Source of the DNA: a virus
Virus record (IMG/VR): IMGVR_UViG_3300027836_000011
Span: 1-64,000 of that record
DNA length: 64,000 nt
Reading direction: 5' to 3' (one strand)
Under the pieces are notes generated by a model. That model worked only from the letters and a program-made list of their open reading frames with translations, did not search any database and was not told where the DNA came from. A program made the position numbers and the translations under genes. This document shows, in pieces, positions 44,634 to 52,035 of this stretch; the first letter of the stretch is position 1; the number at the start of each line of letters is the position of its first letter.

Positions 44634-45194
44634 TTATACTGCTAGTGTAGAAAATAAAATTTCTATTGGCTCACATGATCCTGAATTACCAGCATCAACC
44701 ACTTTTACTTTATATGCTGTACTAGCTAAAAGGTTTGTTATTGTATAATTAAATATTGTTGTTACTATAGGTGTTGGATTAGCTAAAATCCATGCACCAG
44801 GAGCAATCTGTGTATTATAATAAATGTTAACTCCGGTGCTTCCGCTCCAAGTACCATTCCATAATACTGATGCTGTACTGCTTGTGATAATACCTGCATA
44901 TACATTGAATGGATCATGTTGTACATCATTAGAAGTACATGCACCCAAACCATTTGATAATATCATAGCAAATTTTTGTATAATAGAATCAAGTCTTTCA
45001 CCTTTAGATATTTGCAATAATGATCCTGGGTTACCTATTTGAAAAGAAGTTCCACAATAGCTAACACATTCTGCACATTGTACATCATCACATCTTTCAC
45101 TACCAACACTACAGTCAGTATATGTACATGGGTTTGTTAATGCTGTATCAGCACAACCACATTTACTACTACATTTTGAACAATTACATGCCAT
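44634..45194 (-). CDS. Cys-rich virion protein with C-terminal fibronectin-III-like domain (186 aa)
   Basis: The first 47 residues contain eleven cysteines (C3, 5, 8, 12, 14, 23, 28, 35, 40, 43, 47), a density expected of a metal- or disulfide-stabilised knob. Residues 55-78 (SLLQISKGERLDSIIQKFA) form a helix resembling a segment near the N-terminus of the neighbouring 752-residue vWA protein (CNGDTISDVTAKLAEL), perhaps a shared virion-anchoring unit. Residues about 95-186 form a fibronectin-III-like beta domain (SSTASVLWNGTWSG, NYTITNLLASTAYKVKVV). It is the last gene before a strong terminator. A surface decoration or adhesion role is likely; the host ligand is unknown. Confidence 0.6.
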   Translation of the reverse strand: MACNCSKCSSKCGCADTALTNPCTYTDCSVGSERCDDVQCAECVSYCGTSFQIGNPGSLLQISKGERLDSIIQKFAMILSNGLGACTSNDVQHDPFNVYAGIITSSTASVLWNGTWSGSTGVNIYYNTQIAPGAWILANPTPIVTTIFNYTITNLLASTAYKVKVVDAGNSGSCEPIEILFSTLAV

Positions 45195-45206
45195 CTTTAT
45201 ATTTTA

Positions 45207-47465
45207 TTAAGGTTGAGCACAACCATTAGTAATTAATGAATTTACAGTTGCTGTTGAATAAGATGCATTCCATGCACCATTAGTTGTTGTTGCAAATGTT
45301 CTCCAAGGATAAACCACATTTCCAGCAGAAACTGTATAAGTAGCATTAACACCTGCACCTAATACAAAACATTTGATACCTTCTAATAAACAAGTTTGAG
45401 CTAAAGAGTTTAATCTTGTTATATCAGTAGCCGTAAAGTTATCATCATCTCCACTAGGTAAAACATCTGTGTAAATCAATAAATATCTTGCAACATTAGC
45501 TCTAAATGCTCCAGCAAATTGTAATGATTCTACAACAAATCCAATTGCCATATCTGTAGGTTCTGGTGTACCACCACCTTCACCTAATGGCCAATATACA
45601 GGAGCAGGTCCACCGGCAGCATCTGGACCATTATCAATTTTATTTAATTGAGCTGTAAATGATGTATTATTATTTGTTGCAAATTTCTCTACTGCAGTAA
45701 TATATTGCCATCTACTAGCCCCTGTATTTATAACTCTTTGATCAGCAGGTAATGCTACATAATCATTTGAAGTAAGATACGTAGGTGTAGCATCATAACC
45801 TTCATCTGCTAAAACTAAAGCTAATCTATAATCATTAGCTCCAGATGCTGATTGTATTGTAGTTATTGTAGATGGTATACCGGCTTTGATTGTATCAATT
45901 GTTCCACTCATACTACCTGTAAAGTCTACTAAAAATACAACATCTAATCCATTACTACATGGAGCAGCTGCTGTTTCTGTATCAAATGCTACTGTTGCTG
46001 TACATACTTTAGTTACTCCACCTACTTGAATAGTTATTCTAGTAGTATAATTTGTACCTGCAACTAAACCTGTAAAGGCATGTGTAACTGTAGGTCCAGG
46101 AGAATTTTGTGTAAATGTACCCGCAACAACACTTGTTGTTGTATTAAGAATATCTATAATATAAACTGGTGTTACACCCAACATATTTGAAAATGTAACT
46201 GTAGCTCCTGTAGTTGTAATTGAACTTATCACTGGTAATGGGCATGGTATAACTCCGTCAACTGATTTAACTATTGTATCATTACAAGTATCTCTGCCAT
46301 CTGTAACACAGAAGGCAACACTTGTAGTTAATCCACCATATGTATTTAAACCTGGTAAAGATATAGTAACTCCTGATGCTGAATTTTGTAAAGATGAAAC
46401 ACTTACGGTACTTGTTACTGAAACGTTTAAACTATCTGTAATAGTAATAATTGTACTACCAGCACAATCATTAAATGTTGCAGGTATAACAGAACCATTT
46501 CCTGTTGTATTTTGAAAATTAAAATTAAGACCTGCTATAGTACCTTCACCACTTAATACATTTGATGTATTATATCCAAAGGTTACGTTTTCACAACCTG
46601 AAGGACAGCAGTTAGTTTGAATACTTGAAACAGCTTCATACATATCACATAACACAGCCCATATATTTTGTGTGCTTTGTGCTAAATTTATTGGAGTATT
46701 ATTCCATCCTGGTATTGAACCATATGATACTGAAGGATCAGCTAATGTAGTTGTAGTTGATAATATGCAAGAACCTTGACTAATAGCAGCATTAATTGCA
46801 GCAGGTAAACCTACTGCTGTTTCTAAAGCGCAAAATCTTGCTTCTAAAGCAAGTAGTAAAACAGACACATCTGTTAATTGACCAACATTAATTATACATG
46901 TTGGAACAACTTGTGTTTCTGCTGCAGCACCTGAACATGGTAATACACATGCTTCTAGTACTGATATTCTAGTATTATAATTAGTTAATGTTGTTTCAAT
47001 ATAAACTATTGCAACAAGTATATCACAAACTTTATTTGCTATTAAAAGAGTAAAGTCATCTAAACGTAATTGTGTAACTGGATTTCCTGATGGGTCATTA
47101 TAAACCAAACATGCAGGTAAAGTCATTACGGGAAGATTCTGTTTAATGTATGTTGCACTAGGATCTGATGGTCCATTATCTGCACATATTGCATTAATCA
47201 TTTCCTGTAAAACAGGAACTAACGTAGTAGGTGTAGTACCTGGTATATTAAGACAAGTCATGTCTAATCCAGTTAAATTAGGATTAGCGGTTACACCTTC
47301 CTCAATTAATGAACATACCAGTTCAGCTAACTTAGCAGTTACATCACTAATTGTATCTCCATTACAAAGATTTATACAACTGATATCTGGACCCTGCCAA
47401 ATGACACAATTGGATGAAATGCTATCACAGCCGTTTGTAGTATTGCTTGAATTTGTTGGTATCAT
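45207..47465 (-). CDS. Virion adhesin with FN3-like and von Willebrand A domains (752 aa)
   Basis: The N-terminal 260 residues are helical with scattered Cys (CVIWQGPDISCINLCNGD) and probably anchor the protein in the particle. Residues about 280-410 are Thr/Ser-rich beta sequence, about 410-500 an FN3-like domain (VTFSNMLGVTPVYIIDIL, TGLVAGTNYTTRITI), and 508-752 a von Willebrand A domain: D514-x-T516-x-S518 (DFTGSMSG), T at 633 or 637 (GGGTPEPT) and D667 (IYTDVLPSGDDD). The MIDAS first Ser is replaced by Thr. The architecture resembles bacterial and viral adhesins. It has its own promoter-like element 39 bases upstream and is followed after 12 bases by the FN3 gene. Probably binds a host surface glycan or protein in a metal-dependent way (inference). 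Confidence 0.7.
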   Translation of the reverse strand: MIPTNSSNTTNGCDSISSNCVIWQGPDISCINLCNGDTISDVTAKLAELVCSLIEEGVTANPNLTGLDMTCLNIPGTTPTTLVPVLQEMINAICADNGPSDPSATYIKQNLPVMTLPACLVYNDPSGNPVTQLRLDDFTLLIANKVCDILVAIVYIETTLTNYNTRISVLEACVLPCSGAAAETQVVPTCIINVGQLTDVSVLLLALEARFCALETAVGLPAAINAAISQGSCILSTTTTLADPSVSYGSIPGWNNTPINLAQSTQNIWAVLCDMYEAVSSIQTNCCPSGCENVTFGYNTSNVLSGEGTIAGLNFNFQNTTGNGSVIPATFNDCAGSTIITITDSLNVSVTSTVSVSSLQNSASGVTISLPGLNTYGGLTTSVAFCVTDGRDTCNDTIVKSVDGVIPCPLPVISSITTTGATVTFSNMLGVTPVYIIDILNTTTSVVAGTFTQNSPGPTVTHAFTGLVAGTNYTTRITIQVGGVTKVCTATVAFDTETAAAPCSNGLDVVFLVDFTGSMSGTIDTIKAGIPSTITTIQSASGANDYRLALVLADEGYDATPTYLTSNDYVALPADQRVINTGASRWQYITAVEKFATNNNTSFTAQLNKIDNGPDAAGGPAPVYWPLGEGGGTPEPTDMAIGFVVESLQFAGAFRANVARYLLIYTDVLPSGDDDNFTATDITRLNSLAQTCLLEGIKCFVLGAGVNATYTVSAGNVVYPWRTFATTTNGAWNASYSTATVNSLITNGCAQP

Positions 47466-47504
47466 AAATATTTTTTTTACTATAATGTAATAGTTTGTTG
47501 TGCT

Positions 47505-47529
47505 CTATACAATTATAATATACAAAAAA
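47505..47529 (-). promoter_or_regulatory. AT-rich promoter-like element (class 1), reference copy
   Basis: The minus-strand reading is TTTTTTGTATATTATAA followed by TTGTATAG. It is nearly identical to 452-428 and related to 57286-57262, 62979-62955 and 55668-55648. It lies 39 bases before the ATG of the 752-residue gene, immediately after the hairpin at 47524-47570, so a transcription unit ends and a new one begins here. Confidence 0.6.
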
Positions 47530-47570
47530 TTTTATAACCAAACAAGAAAAGTTCAGTTATAAAATTTTTT
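47524..47570 (-). terminator. Perfect 15-bp AT-rich hairpin, overlapping a promoter element
   Basis: AAAAAATTTTATAAC (47524-47538) and GTTATAAAATTTTTT (47556-47570) are exact reverse complements around a 17-base loop. In the minus direction the stem ends in TTTTTT, which also forms the start of the class 1 element. It is 25 bases past the stop of the 94-residue gene. The low GC content is unusual for a terminator; an operator or RNA-processing site is an alternative. Confidence 0.6.
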
Positions 47571-47594
47571 ATAAAATATTTATGTATATAGGAC

Positions 47595-47879
47595 TTATCC
47601 TAATGGATTAGCAGAAGGATCAATTGGAGAAATAGTTCCGTCAGCTAAATTTACATTTACTTGACCATACTTATCTTCCAATGATTTTGCAATAACATCC
47701 CATTCTGCTTTTACTTGAGAGTAATGAGCAATCATAGATTGTTTTGCTAATTCAGCATTACCTAAGTTTAAAGTAACATTGTTAATTCTTTGCTGAACAT
47801 CAACTAGGTTTTCTAGTTCTTCTACTGTAAGCTTAATTACTTCAGTATTTTCTGCTTGTGGTAATTTTGTCTTTGCCAT
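47595..47879 (-). CDS. Small coiled-coil protein (94 aa)
   Basis: Residues 16-72 form one long helix with heptad character (LTVEELENLVDVQQRINNV, then HYSQVKAEWDVIAKSLEDKYG), ending in a short Asn/Asp/Pro tail (NLADGTISPID). No enzyme motif. Similar small coiled-coil proteins are common in Bacteroidota phages near tail-fibre genes, but I cannot name a function; fibre assembly or trimer support is a guess. It has a TAnnTTTG box 26 bases upstream of its start and is the last gene before the AT-rich hairpin. Confidence 0.6.
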   Translation of the reverse strand: MAKTKLPQAENTEVIKLTVEELENLVDVQQRINNVTLNLGNAELAKQSMIAHYSQVKAEWDVIAKSLEDKYGQVNVNLADGTISPIDPSANPLG

Positions 47880-47905
47880 TTTTATTGGTTTTTTAAATTG
47901 TTTTA

Positions 47906-47913
47906 CAAATATA
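47906..47913 (-). promoter_or_regulatory. Bacteroidota-type -7 box (TATATTTG)
   Basis: The minus-strand reading TATATTTG fits the TAnnTTTG consensus of the Bacteroidota housekeeping sigma factor, with a TTG about 18-19 bases upstream as a possible -33 element, inside the end of the 149-residue gene. It lies 26 bases before the ATG of the 94-residue gene. Confidence 0.45.
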
Positions 47914-47924
47914 TAACTTATTTA

Positions 47925-48374
47925 CTATTTCCAAAATGATTTATCAATTATTTTATTTCCATTAAAATTTTGAATAACCATATTTTTCATTACATCAATA
48001 TGTCTTTGAGATACTTTGCTTATAATATAATCTATAATATCTTGTTTTGTTAAAGTGTTATAGTCACTTGTTTCTACTTTATTAGGAGTATCTGGAGTTT
48101 TAGATATTAGTACTGTACCACTTACACTATGTGTTTGATCAATAAGAGCACCTGTAAATTCATAGGTTATTTGAGAAATAACATTAGTTAGGTTATTGAT
48201 TTCAATACTTTCAATATCCCAGCTATAATTAATCTCAATAATTGGTTCCTCTATAAATACAGGTTTCACAATCTTACTTATTGTTTTAACTTTCTTAACG
48301 GGAGTTTTAACAACAGGTTTCTTTTCTAACACTTCTTTTTTTACAGAAGTTTTCTTAACAGTTGATTTTCTCAT
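47925..48374 (-). CDS. Small protein with Lys-rich N-terminal tail, paralogous to the 106-aa gene (149 aa)
   Basis: Residues 1-45 are a basic repeat-like tail (KKTSVKKEVLEKKPVV, TPVKKVKTISK), reminiscent of histone-type tails. Residues about 48-140 match the 106-residue protein encoded at 48956-49276: YSWDIESIEI against YTWFIASLDC, an N-L-x-[DN]-V core, and DYNTLTKQDIIDY against PYDQLTKEQIISW. The two look like duplicated copies of one small domain, with the tail added here. It ends in TAG directly followed by TAA, the only gene in the window whose first stop is not TAA. Location among fibre genes suggests a fibre-associated role. Confidence 0.65.
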   Translation of the reverse strand: MRKSTVKKTSVKKEVLEKKPVVKTPVKKVKTISKIVKPVFIEEPIIEINYSWDIESIEINNLTNVISQITYEFTGALIDQTHSVSGTVLISKTPDTPNKVETSDYNTLTKQDIIDYIISKVSQRHIDVMKNMVIQNFNGNKIIDKSFWK

Positions 48375-48389
48375 AATTTTATTATTTTA

Positions 48390-48947
48390 TTAAAAAAAGC
48401 AATTACCTAAATCAGTTACTACACCAGGATTTTTTCCATCTAAGAAAAACCAATTTTCTGCCGCTCCACATTCTATATTTGACATACCATAAAAACCACC
48501 AACAAAAGGTTGTAAAGGATCTGTACCTGCAGCATCATTATATACTGTATCTCCAAATGTAGGTAAAGGGTCAAAACCAGTATGCCATGCTGGTATACAA
48601 CATTCAATACCACATGTTTTTAATTCTCTATTAGTTTCATTATTTCTAAAGAACAAAGTTAAGTTTGATCCGCAACCACAATTAGGTGAGTTATAATTAA
48701 CAATTTCCGTATACTCTCCACAACTACCATTAGCATAATGATAAATCTCTTCACATCCATTACATGATGAATATAAAAATGTTCCATATGGTGGACAAGA
48801 AGGACCATAACCATAAAAATCAGATACACTATCTGGTGTATTAAATCCGGCATTACTTGACATGTTACGTAATGAAAAAGGTGTACCTACACCTAATTCA
48901 GCACCTATCATTGAAAGACTTAATGGTCCGCTAGTTGGTAATGCCAT
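48390..48947 (-). CDS. Cys-rich tail-fibre-associated protein (185 aa)
   Basis: The N-terminal 45 residues (ALPTSGPLSLSMIGAELG, FSLRNMSSNAGF) resemble the short particle-attachment segment found at the start of many phage fibre and receptor-binding proteins. The rest is Cys/Gly/Asn/Tyr-rich (CPPYGTFLYSSCNGCEEIYH, NSPNCGCGSNLTLFF, CGIECC) and likely forms a disulfide- or metal-stabilised beta domain. It is encoded 8 bases after the 106-residue gene in the fibre operon. Receptor contact is plausible; no ligand can be named. Confidence 0.6.
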   Translation of the reverse strand: MALPTSGPLSLSMIGAELGVGTPFSLRNMSSNAGFNTPDSVSDFYGYGPSCPPYGTFLYSSCNGCEEIYHYANGSCGEYTEIVNYNSPNCGCGSNLTLFFRNNETNRELKTCGIECCIPAWHTGFDPLPTFGDTVYNDAAGTDPLQPFVGGFYGMSNIECGAAENWFFLDGKNPGVVTDLGNCFF

Positions 48948-48955
48948 GTTTTATA

Positions 48956-49276
48956 TTAATTTTCAAATGGTAAAGGTGGTGTAACGTCTACAGGATTTAC
49001 AATCAAGTTTATTTGATTATCCAAATCAGCAGTTAATGCTGGAACATCTAAACCAGCCTCTAACCAACTAATTATTTGTTCTTTAGTTAATTGATCATAA
49101 GGTGTAAAATCTTCTAAACTTGGTAGTGCTACAAGTAAACCACCATAAGTTAAAGCCATTACCCCATCTTCATTAACAGCACTGTATTTCCAATTTACTT
49201 TGTATACAACATCTTGTAAGTTGTCTTCATTTATTTTGCAATCTAATGATGCAATAAACCAAGTATATGTGTTCAT
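48956..49276 (-). CDS. Small fibre-associated protein (106 aa)
   Basis: A 106-residue acidic protein (TYTWFIASLDC, PYDQLTKEQIISWLEAGLD, ending TPPLPFEN). The pattern Y-x-W-x-I-x-x-L-x-C, a tyrosine-rich middle, LTxExxIxWL and a PLPxE ending recalls a small protein widespread in marine phages next to tail-fibre genes; I cannot state its function. It is one base after the S74 fibre gene, so it is probably translated with it and could be a fibre chaperone or cap. It has a paralogue at 47925-48374. Confidence 0.65.
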   Translation of the reverse strand: MNTYTWFIASLDCKINEDNLQDVVYKVNWKYSAVNEDGVMALTYGGLLVALPSLEDFTPYDQLTKEQIISWLEAGLDVPALTADLDNQINLIVNPVDVTPPLPFEN

Positions 49277-49277
49277 A

Positions 49278-51932
49278 TTATTTTATTAATTTAGTTATTA
49301 ATTCTTTTAGCTCATCTATTTGTTTTTGCTGTTCTTTGATAGCTTCAAACATTACAGCTACAGCATTTTGATATTTAACGGCTTTAGTTCCATCTTGATT
49401 AGTAACAACTAATTCAGGAAAAGCAACTTCTAATTCTTGTGCAATAAATCCAATATTATCTTTACTTCCACTATCAGTTCTATCATACAATACACCTCTT
49501 GATTTTTGTACTCTTTCAATTACATTTTCAATTGGTCTAATATTTTCTTTTACAGATTGATCTGAGTATGCTACAATATCATAATCAGCATAAATAGATA
49601 TACTACCTACTTGTGTAGTAATTCTTAATGGATAGGATGATGTATTACTTGCACCAATGGTAATATAACCATTATTATCAATCCACATTCTAGGTAAAGG
49701 GTTTGTACCATAACCTGTAGAAGAAGTCATTAGTTTTAATATACCACCACCATTTGAACCACTACTAGTACTACCTGCTGAAATAGCTTCAATAGCTGCA
49801 CTTGTATATCCAACAGTTGAATCATCTTTTCCAGTAAATTGTATTCTACCCAATGATGTACCAGATACAACATTTGTGTTAAGACTTCTTATATCTAAAA
49901 CACCACCAGAAGCATTTGCTACTGTTAATTGTGGAAGAAGTCCATAATTAGGTGTACCAACATCTGTTGTACCAATTGTTACTTGACCTGCATTACTAAA
50001 AAACACATGACCAGCACTACTAACTATAAGATTTTTTGTACTTACTGTATCATCAATAACTAAATCTGAAGTACCATTTAATGACATAGTCCATTCAGGT
50101 ACTGTTGATCCAGCTAATACTCCAAAATATACTGCATTTCTAACAAATACATTACCTTGTACATCTAATTTTGCACCTACACTAGTTCCTCCAATTGATA
50201 TTTGTGTACCGTTTTGATATATCTGACTACTTGCAAGAGTTGTTGCAGCTGAAAAAACTGGAATATAATTAGTTGCACCAGATCCACCAATACCTCCACC
50301 ACCAGAACCATTTGAAGCTGCTGTAATTCTACCTTGAGCATCTACAGTAATATTAGTATTAGTATAAGATCCTGCAGTAACTGCTGTATTAGCTAAAGCA
50401 ATAGTTCCTGAAGATGTTATTGTTCCACCGCTTAACCCTGTACCCGCTACAATACTTGTAACTGTTCCTGCATTTCCTGTTAGTAAAACACCATTAGCTG
50501 TAATAGAACCTGCAGTTCTAAAAGAAGAGGAATTGAAAGCTACCCATGCGCCACTCATTACTCCTGCAAAACCTGATGTTGCAGTACCAAACCAAAATGA
50601 ATTTGCACCAAGGCTTAATGCTCCATTGGTTCCTGTTATTCCAAATCCTGCTCCTATGTTTCCTGCTCTAGTTAAACCATAATAACTATAGTTCAAAGCA
50701 CTAGCTGGTTCAGTAACAGCTACTGTTCCATATGGATCCGCACCTGAACCGTTACCTGCTATATTAAGAATATTTCCTGTAAAACCATTTGCAGTCATAT
50801 TTCCATTAGAAGGATTTATTTTTACAGAACCTATAGTATAAAGAAATTCAGATGTTGGAGATCCATTATTAGAATCCACAAAAGTTAAATAATAATCAGC
50901 ATTAGTAGAAACAAAAGTTGTATTAACAGAAGATGCATTACCTGTTATGTTAATACCCCAAGTACCACTTGCATTACCACCTGTTAAAGTTGGAGAATAA
51001 GAATTATAGTTACTTGAAGAAAGCATTGTTTGCCAACTATTCCATGTAGTATCAATACCATTTCTTAATAATAACTGAGCCGGACCTGATGCATTTACAC
51101 CACTTTGGTTAGCAAAAGCTAATTGATAAGATGAGTCACCAGTACTTGCACTAGTGCCATCCCACGGTCTATAAGTCATTACACCTGCATAATTACCCGT
51201 AGCTCCTGTAATTGATCCTGCACCAGCAAAATCAAATTGTACAGCACGTGGTGGATTACCATTAGGTAATTTATTACCCGCAATTCTATCACCATCAGGT
51301 GAAGATACATATAAAGAAATATTTGAACTACCCGAACTTCCTGTAACACTAATTGGCCATGTACCTGTTGCACCTGAACCATTATTTTCAGGATATCTTC
51401 CATCTAAATCTACAGTTAAAGAAGATAATCCATTTCTACCTAAAGTTAAAATACCTGTTGCAGTATCCCAACCTAAACTTGTTGGGTAATTATTACTATC
51501 AACATAACTTGATGCTATGGTAATTGTATCTGTAGTTGCATTTGTTGTAATGGTTACGTTTGAACCAGCAACCAAAGTAAGTGTATCATTATTAGTATCA
51601 GCAACAACTGTTGACTGACCAGATACAGCAAAGTTTTTAAATATAGCTTGAGAGGATCCTAAGTCAGTATTTGTAATTGTAATGTTTGGTGTTGTAGTAG
51701 CATTGGCAACTGATGCAGAAATACCAGTACCATTGGTTACCGCAACACTAGTTACTGTGCCACTACCTGTGCCTGCTCCAATATCAGAACGCACTTGAGC
51801 GGCAGTTCTATATTTAACTAAACCTCCATCTGAAACTAAAAATGTGTTTGATGCTGTGGCTAAATTAGCTATAGTTGATACAGTTAATGTACCCGCTTGT
51901 ATATTTTGACTGGTTAAAAATCTTATTGCCAT
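49278..51932 (-). CDS. Tail fibre with C-terminal S74 self-cleaving chaperone domain (884 aa)
   Basis: The N-terminus (MAIRFLTSQNIQAGTL) resembles that of the next fibre upstream (MAIKYLNSINLNQNEL) and probably attaches to the particle. The middle is Gly/Thr/Ser/Asn-rich beta-repeat sequence, including GTVTSIVAGTGLSGGTITSS near residue 490. The last 95 residues are a Peptidase_S74 intramolecular chaperone: SDQSVKENIRPI starting at S790, NIGFIAQELEVAFPEL, then a C-terminal coiled coil (FEAIKEQQKQIDELKELI). In this family the chaperone drives trimerisation and then cuts itself off before the Ser, so mature fibre should end near residue 789. It is the likely main host-binding fibre. Confidence 0.88.
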   Translation of the reverse strand: MAIRFLTSQNIQAGTLTVSTIANLATASNTFLVSDGGLVKYRTAAQVRSDIGAGTGSGTVTSVAVTNGTGISASVANATTTPNITITNTDLGSSQAIFKNFAVSGQSTVVADTNNDTLTLVAGSNVTITTNATTDTITIASSYVDSNNYPTSLGWDTATGILTLGRNGLSSLTVDLDGRYPENNGSGATGTWPISVTGSSGSSNISLYVSSPDGDRIAGNKLPNGNPPRAVQFDFAGAGSITGATGNYAGVMTYRPWDGTSASTGDSSYQLAFANQSGVNASGPAQLLLRNGIDTTWNSWQTMLSSSNYNSYSPTLTGGNASGTWGINITGNASSVNTTFVSTNADYYLTFVDSNNGSPTSEFLYTIGSVKINPSNGNMTANGFTGNILNIAGNGSGADPYGTVAVTEPASALNYSYYGLTRAGNIGAGFGITGTNGALSLGANSFWFGTATSGFAGVMSGAWVAFNSSSFRTAGSITANGVLLTGNAGTVTSIVAGTGLSGGTITSSGTIALANTAVTAGSYTNTNITVDAQGRITAASNGSGGGGIGGSGATNYIPVFSAATTLASSQIYQNGTQISIGGTSVGAKLDVQGNVFVRNAVYFGVLAGSTVPEWTMSLNGTSDLVIDDTVSTKNLIVSSAGHVFFSNAGQVTIGTTDVGTPNYGLLPQLTVANASGGVLDIRSLNTNVVSGTSLGRIQFTGKDDSTVGYTSAAIEAISAGSTSSGSNGGGILKLMTSSTGYGTNPLPRMWIDNNGYITIGASNTSSYPLRITTQVGSISIYADYDIVAYSDQSVKENIRPIENVIERVQKSRGVLYDRTDSGSKDNIGFIAQELEVAFPELVVTNQDGTKAVKYQNAVAVMFEAIKEQQKQIDELKELITKLIK

Positions 51933-51957
51933 CTATAATTTTATTTTATATTGGTAC

Positions 51958-51965
51958 CAAAAGTA
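51958..51965 (-). promoter_or_regulatory. Bacteroidota-type -7 box (TACTTTTG) for the S74 fibre gene
   Basis: The minus-strand reading TACTTTTG fits TAnnTTTG, lies 25 bases before the fibre ATG and directly follows a terminator. The flanking TTGTACTTTTG is close to ATGTACTTTTG at 59604-59613. The -33 region is T-rich but without a clean TTG. Confidence 0.45.
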
Positions 51966-51983
51966 CAATTTTTAATTTATAAA

Positions 51984-52019
51984 AAAGGGGGAAACCATGA
52001 CTTTATGAAATCCCCCTTT
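51984..52019 (-). terminator. Strong hairpin terminator between the two fibre genes
   Basis: GGGGGA pairs with TCCCCC (51987-51992 with 52011-52016) with a few further pairs inside, and the minus-strand arm runs into TTTTTT. It lies 17 bases past the stop of the 745-residue fibre gene. This is the clearest terminator in the window. Confidence 0.92.
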
Positions 52020-52035
52020 CATATAAACTTATTGT

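Noticed and set aside
47925-47927. TAG stop read as a recoded sense codon.
   Set aside because: TAA follows immediately, so reading through would add one residue only. No in-frame TAG or TGA was seen inside the long genes.
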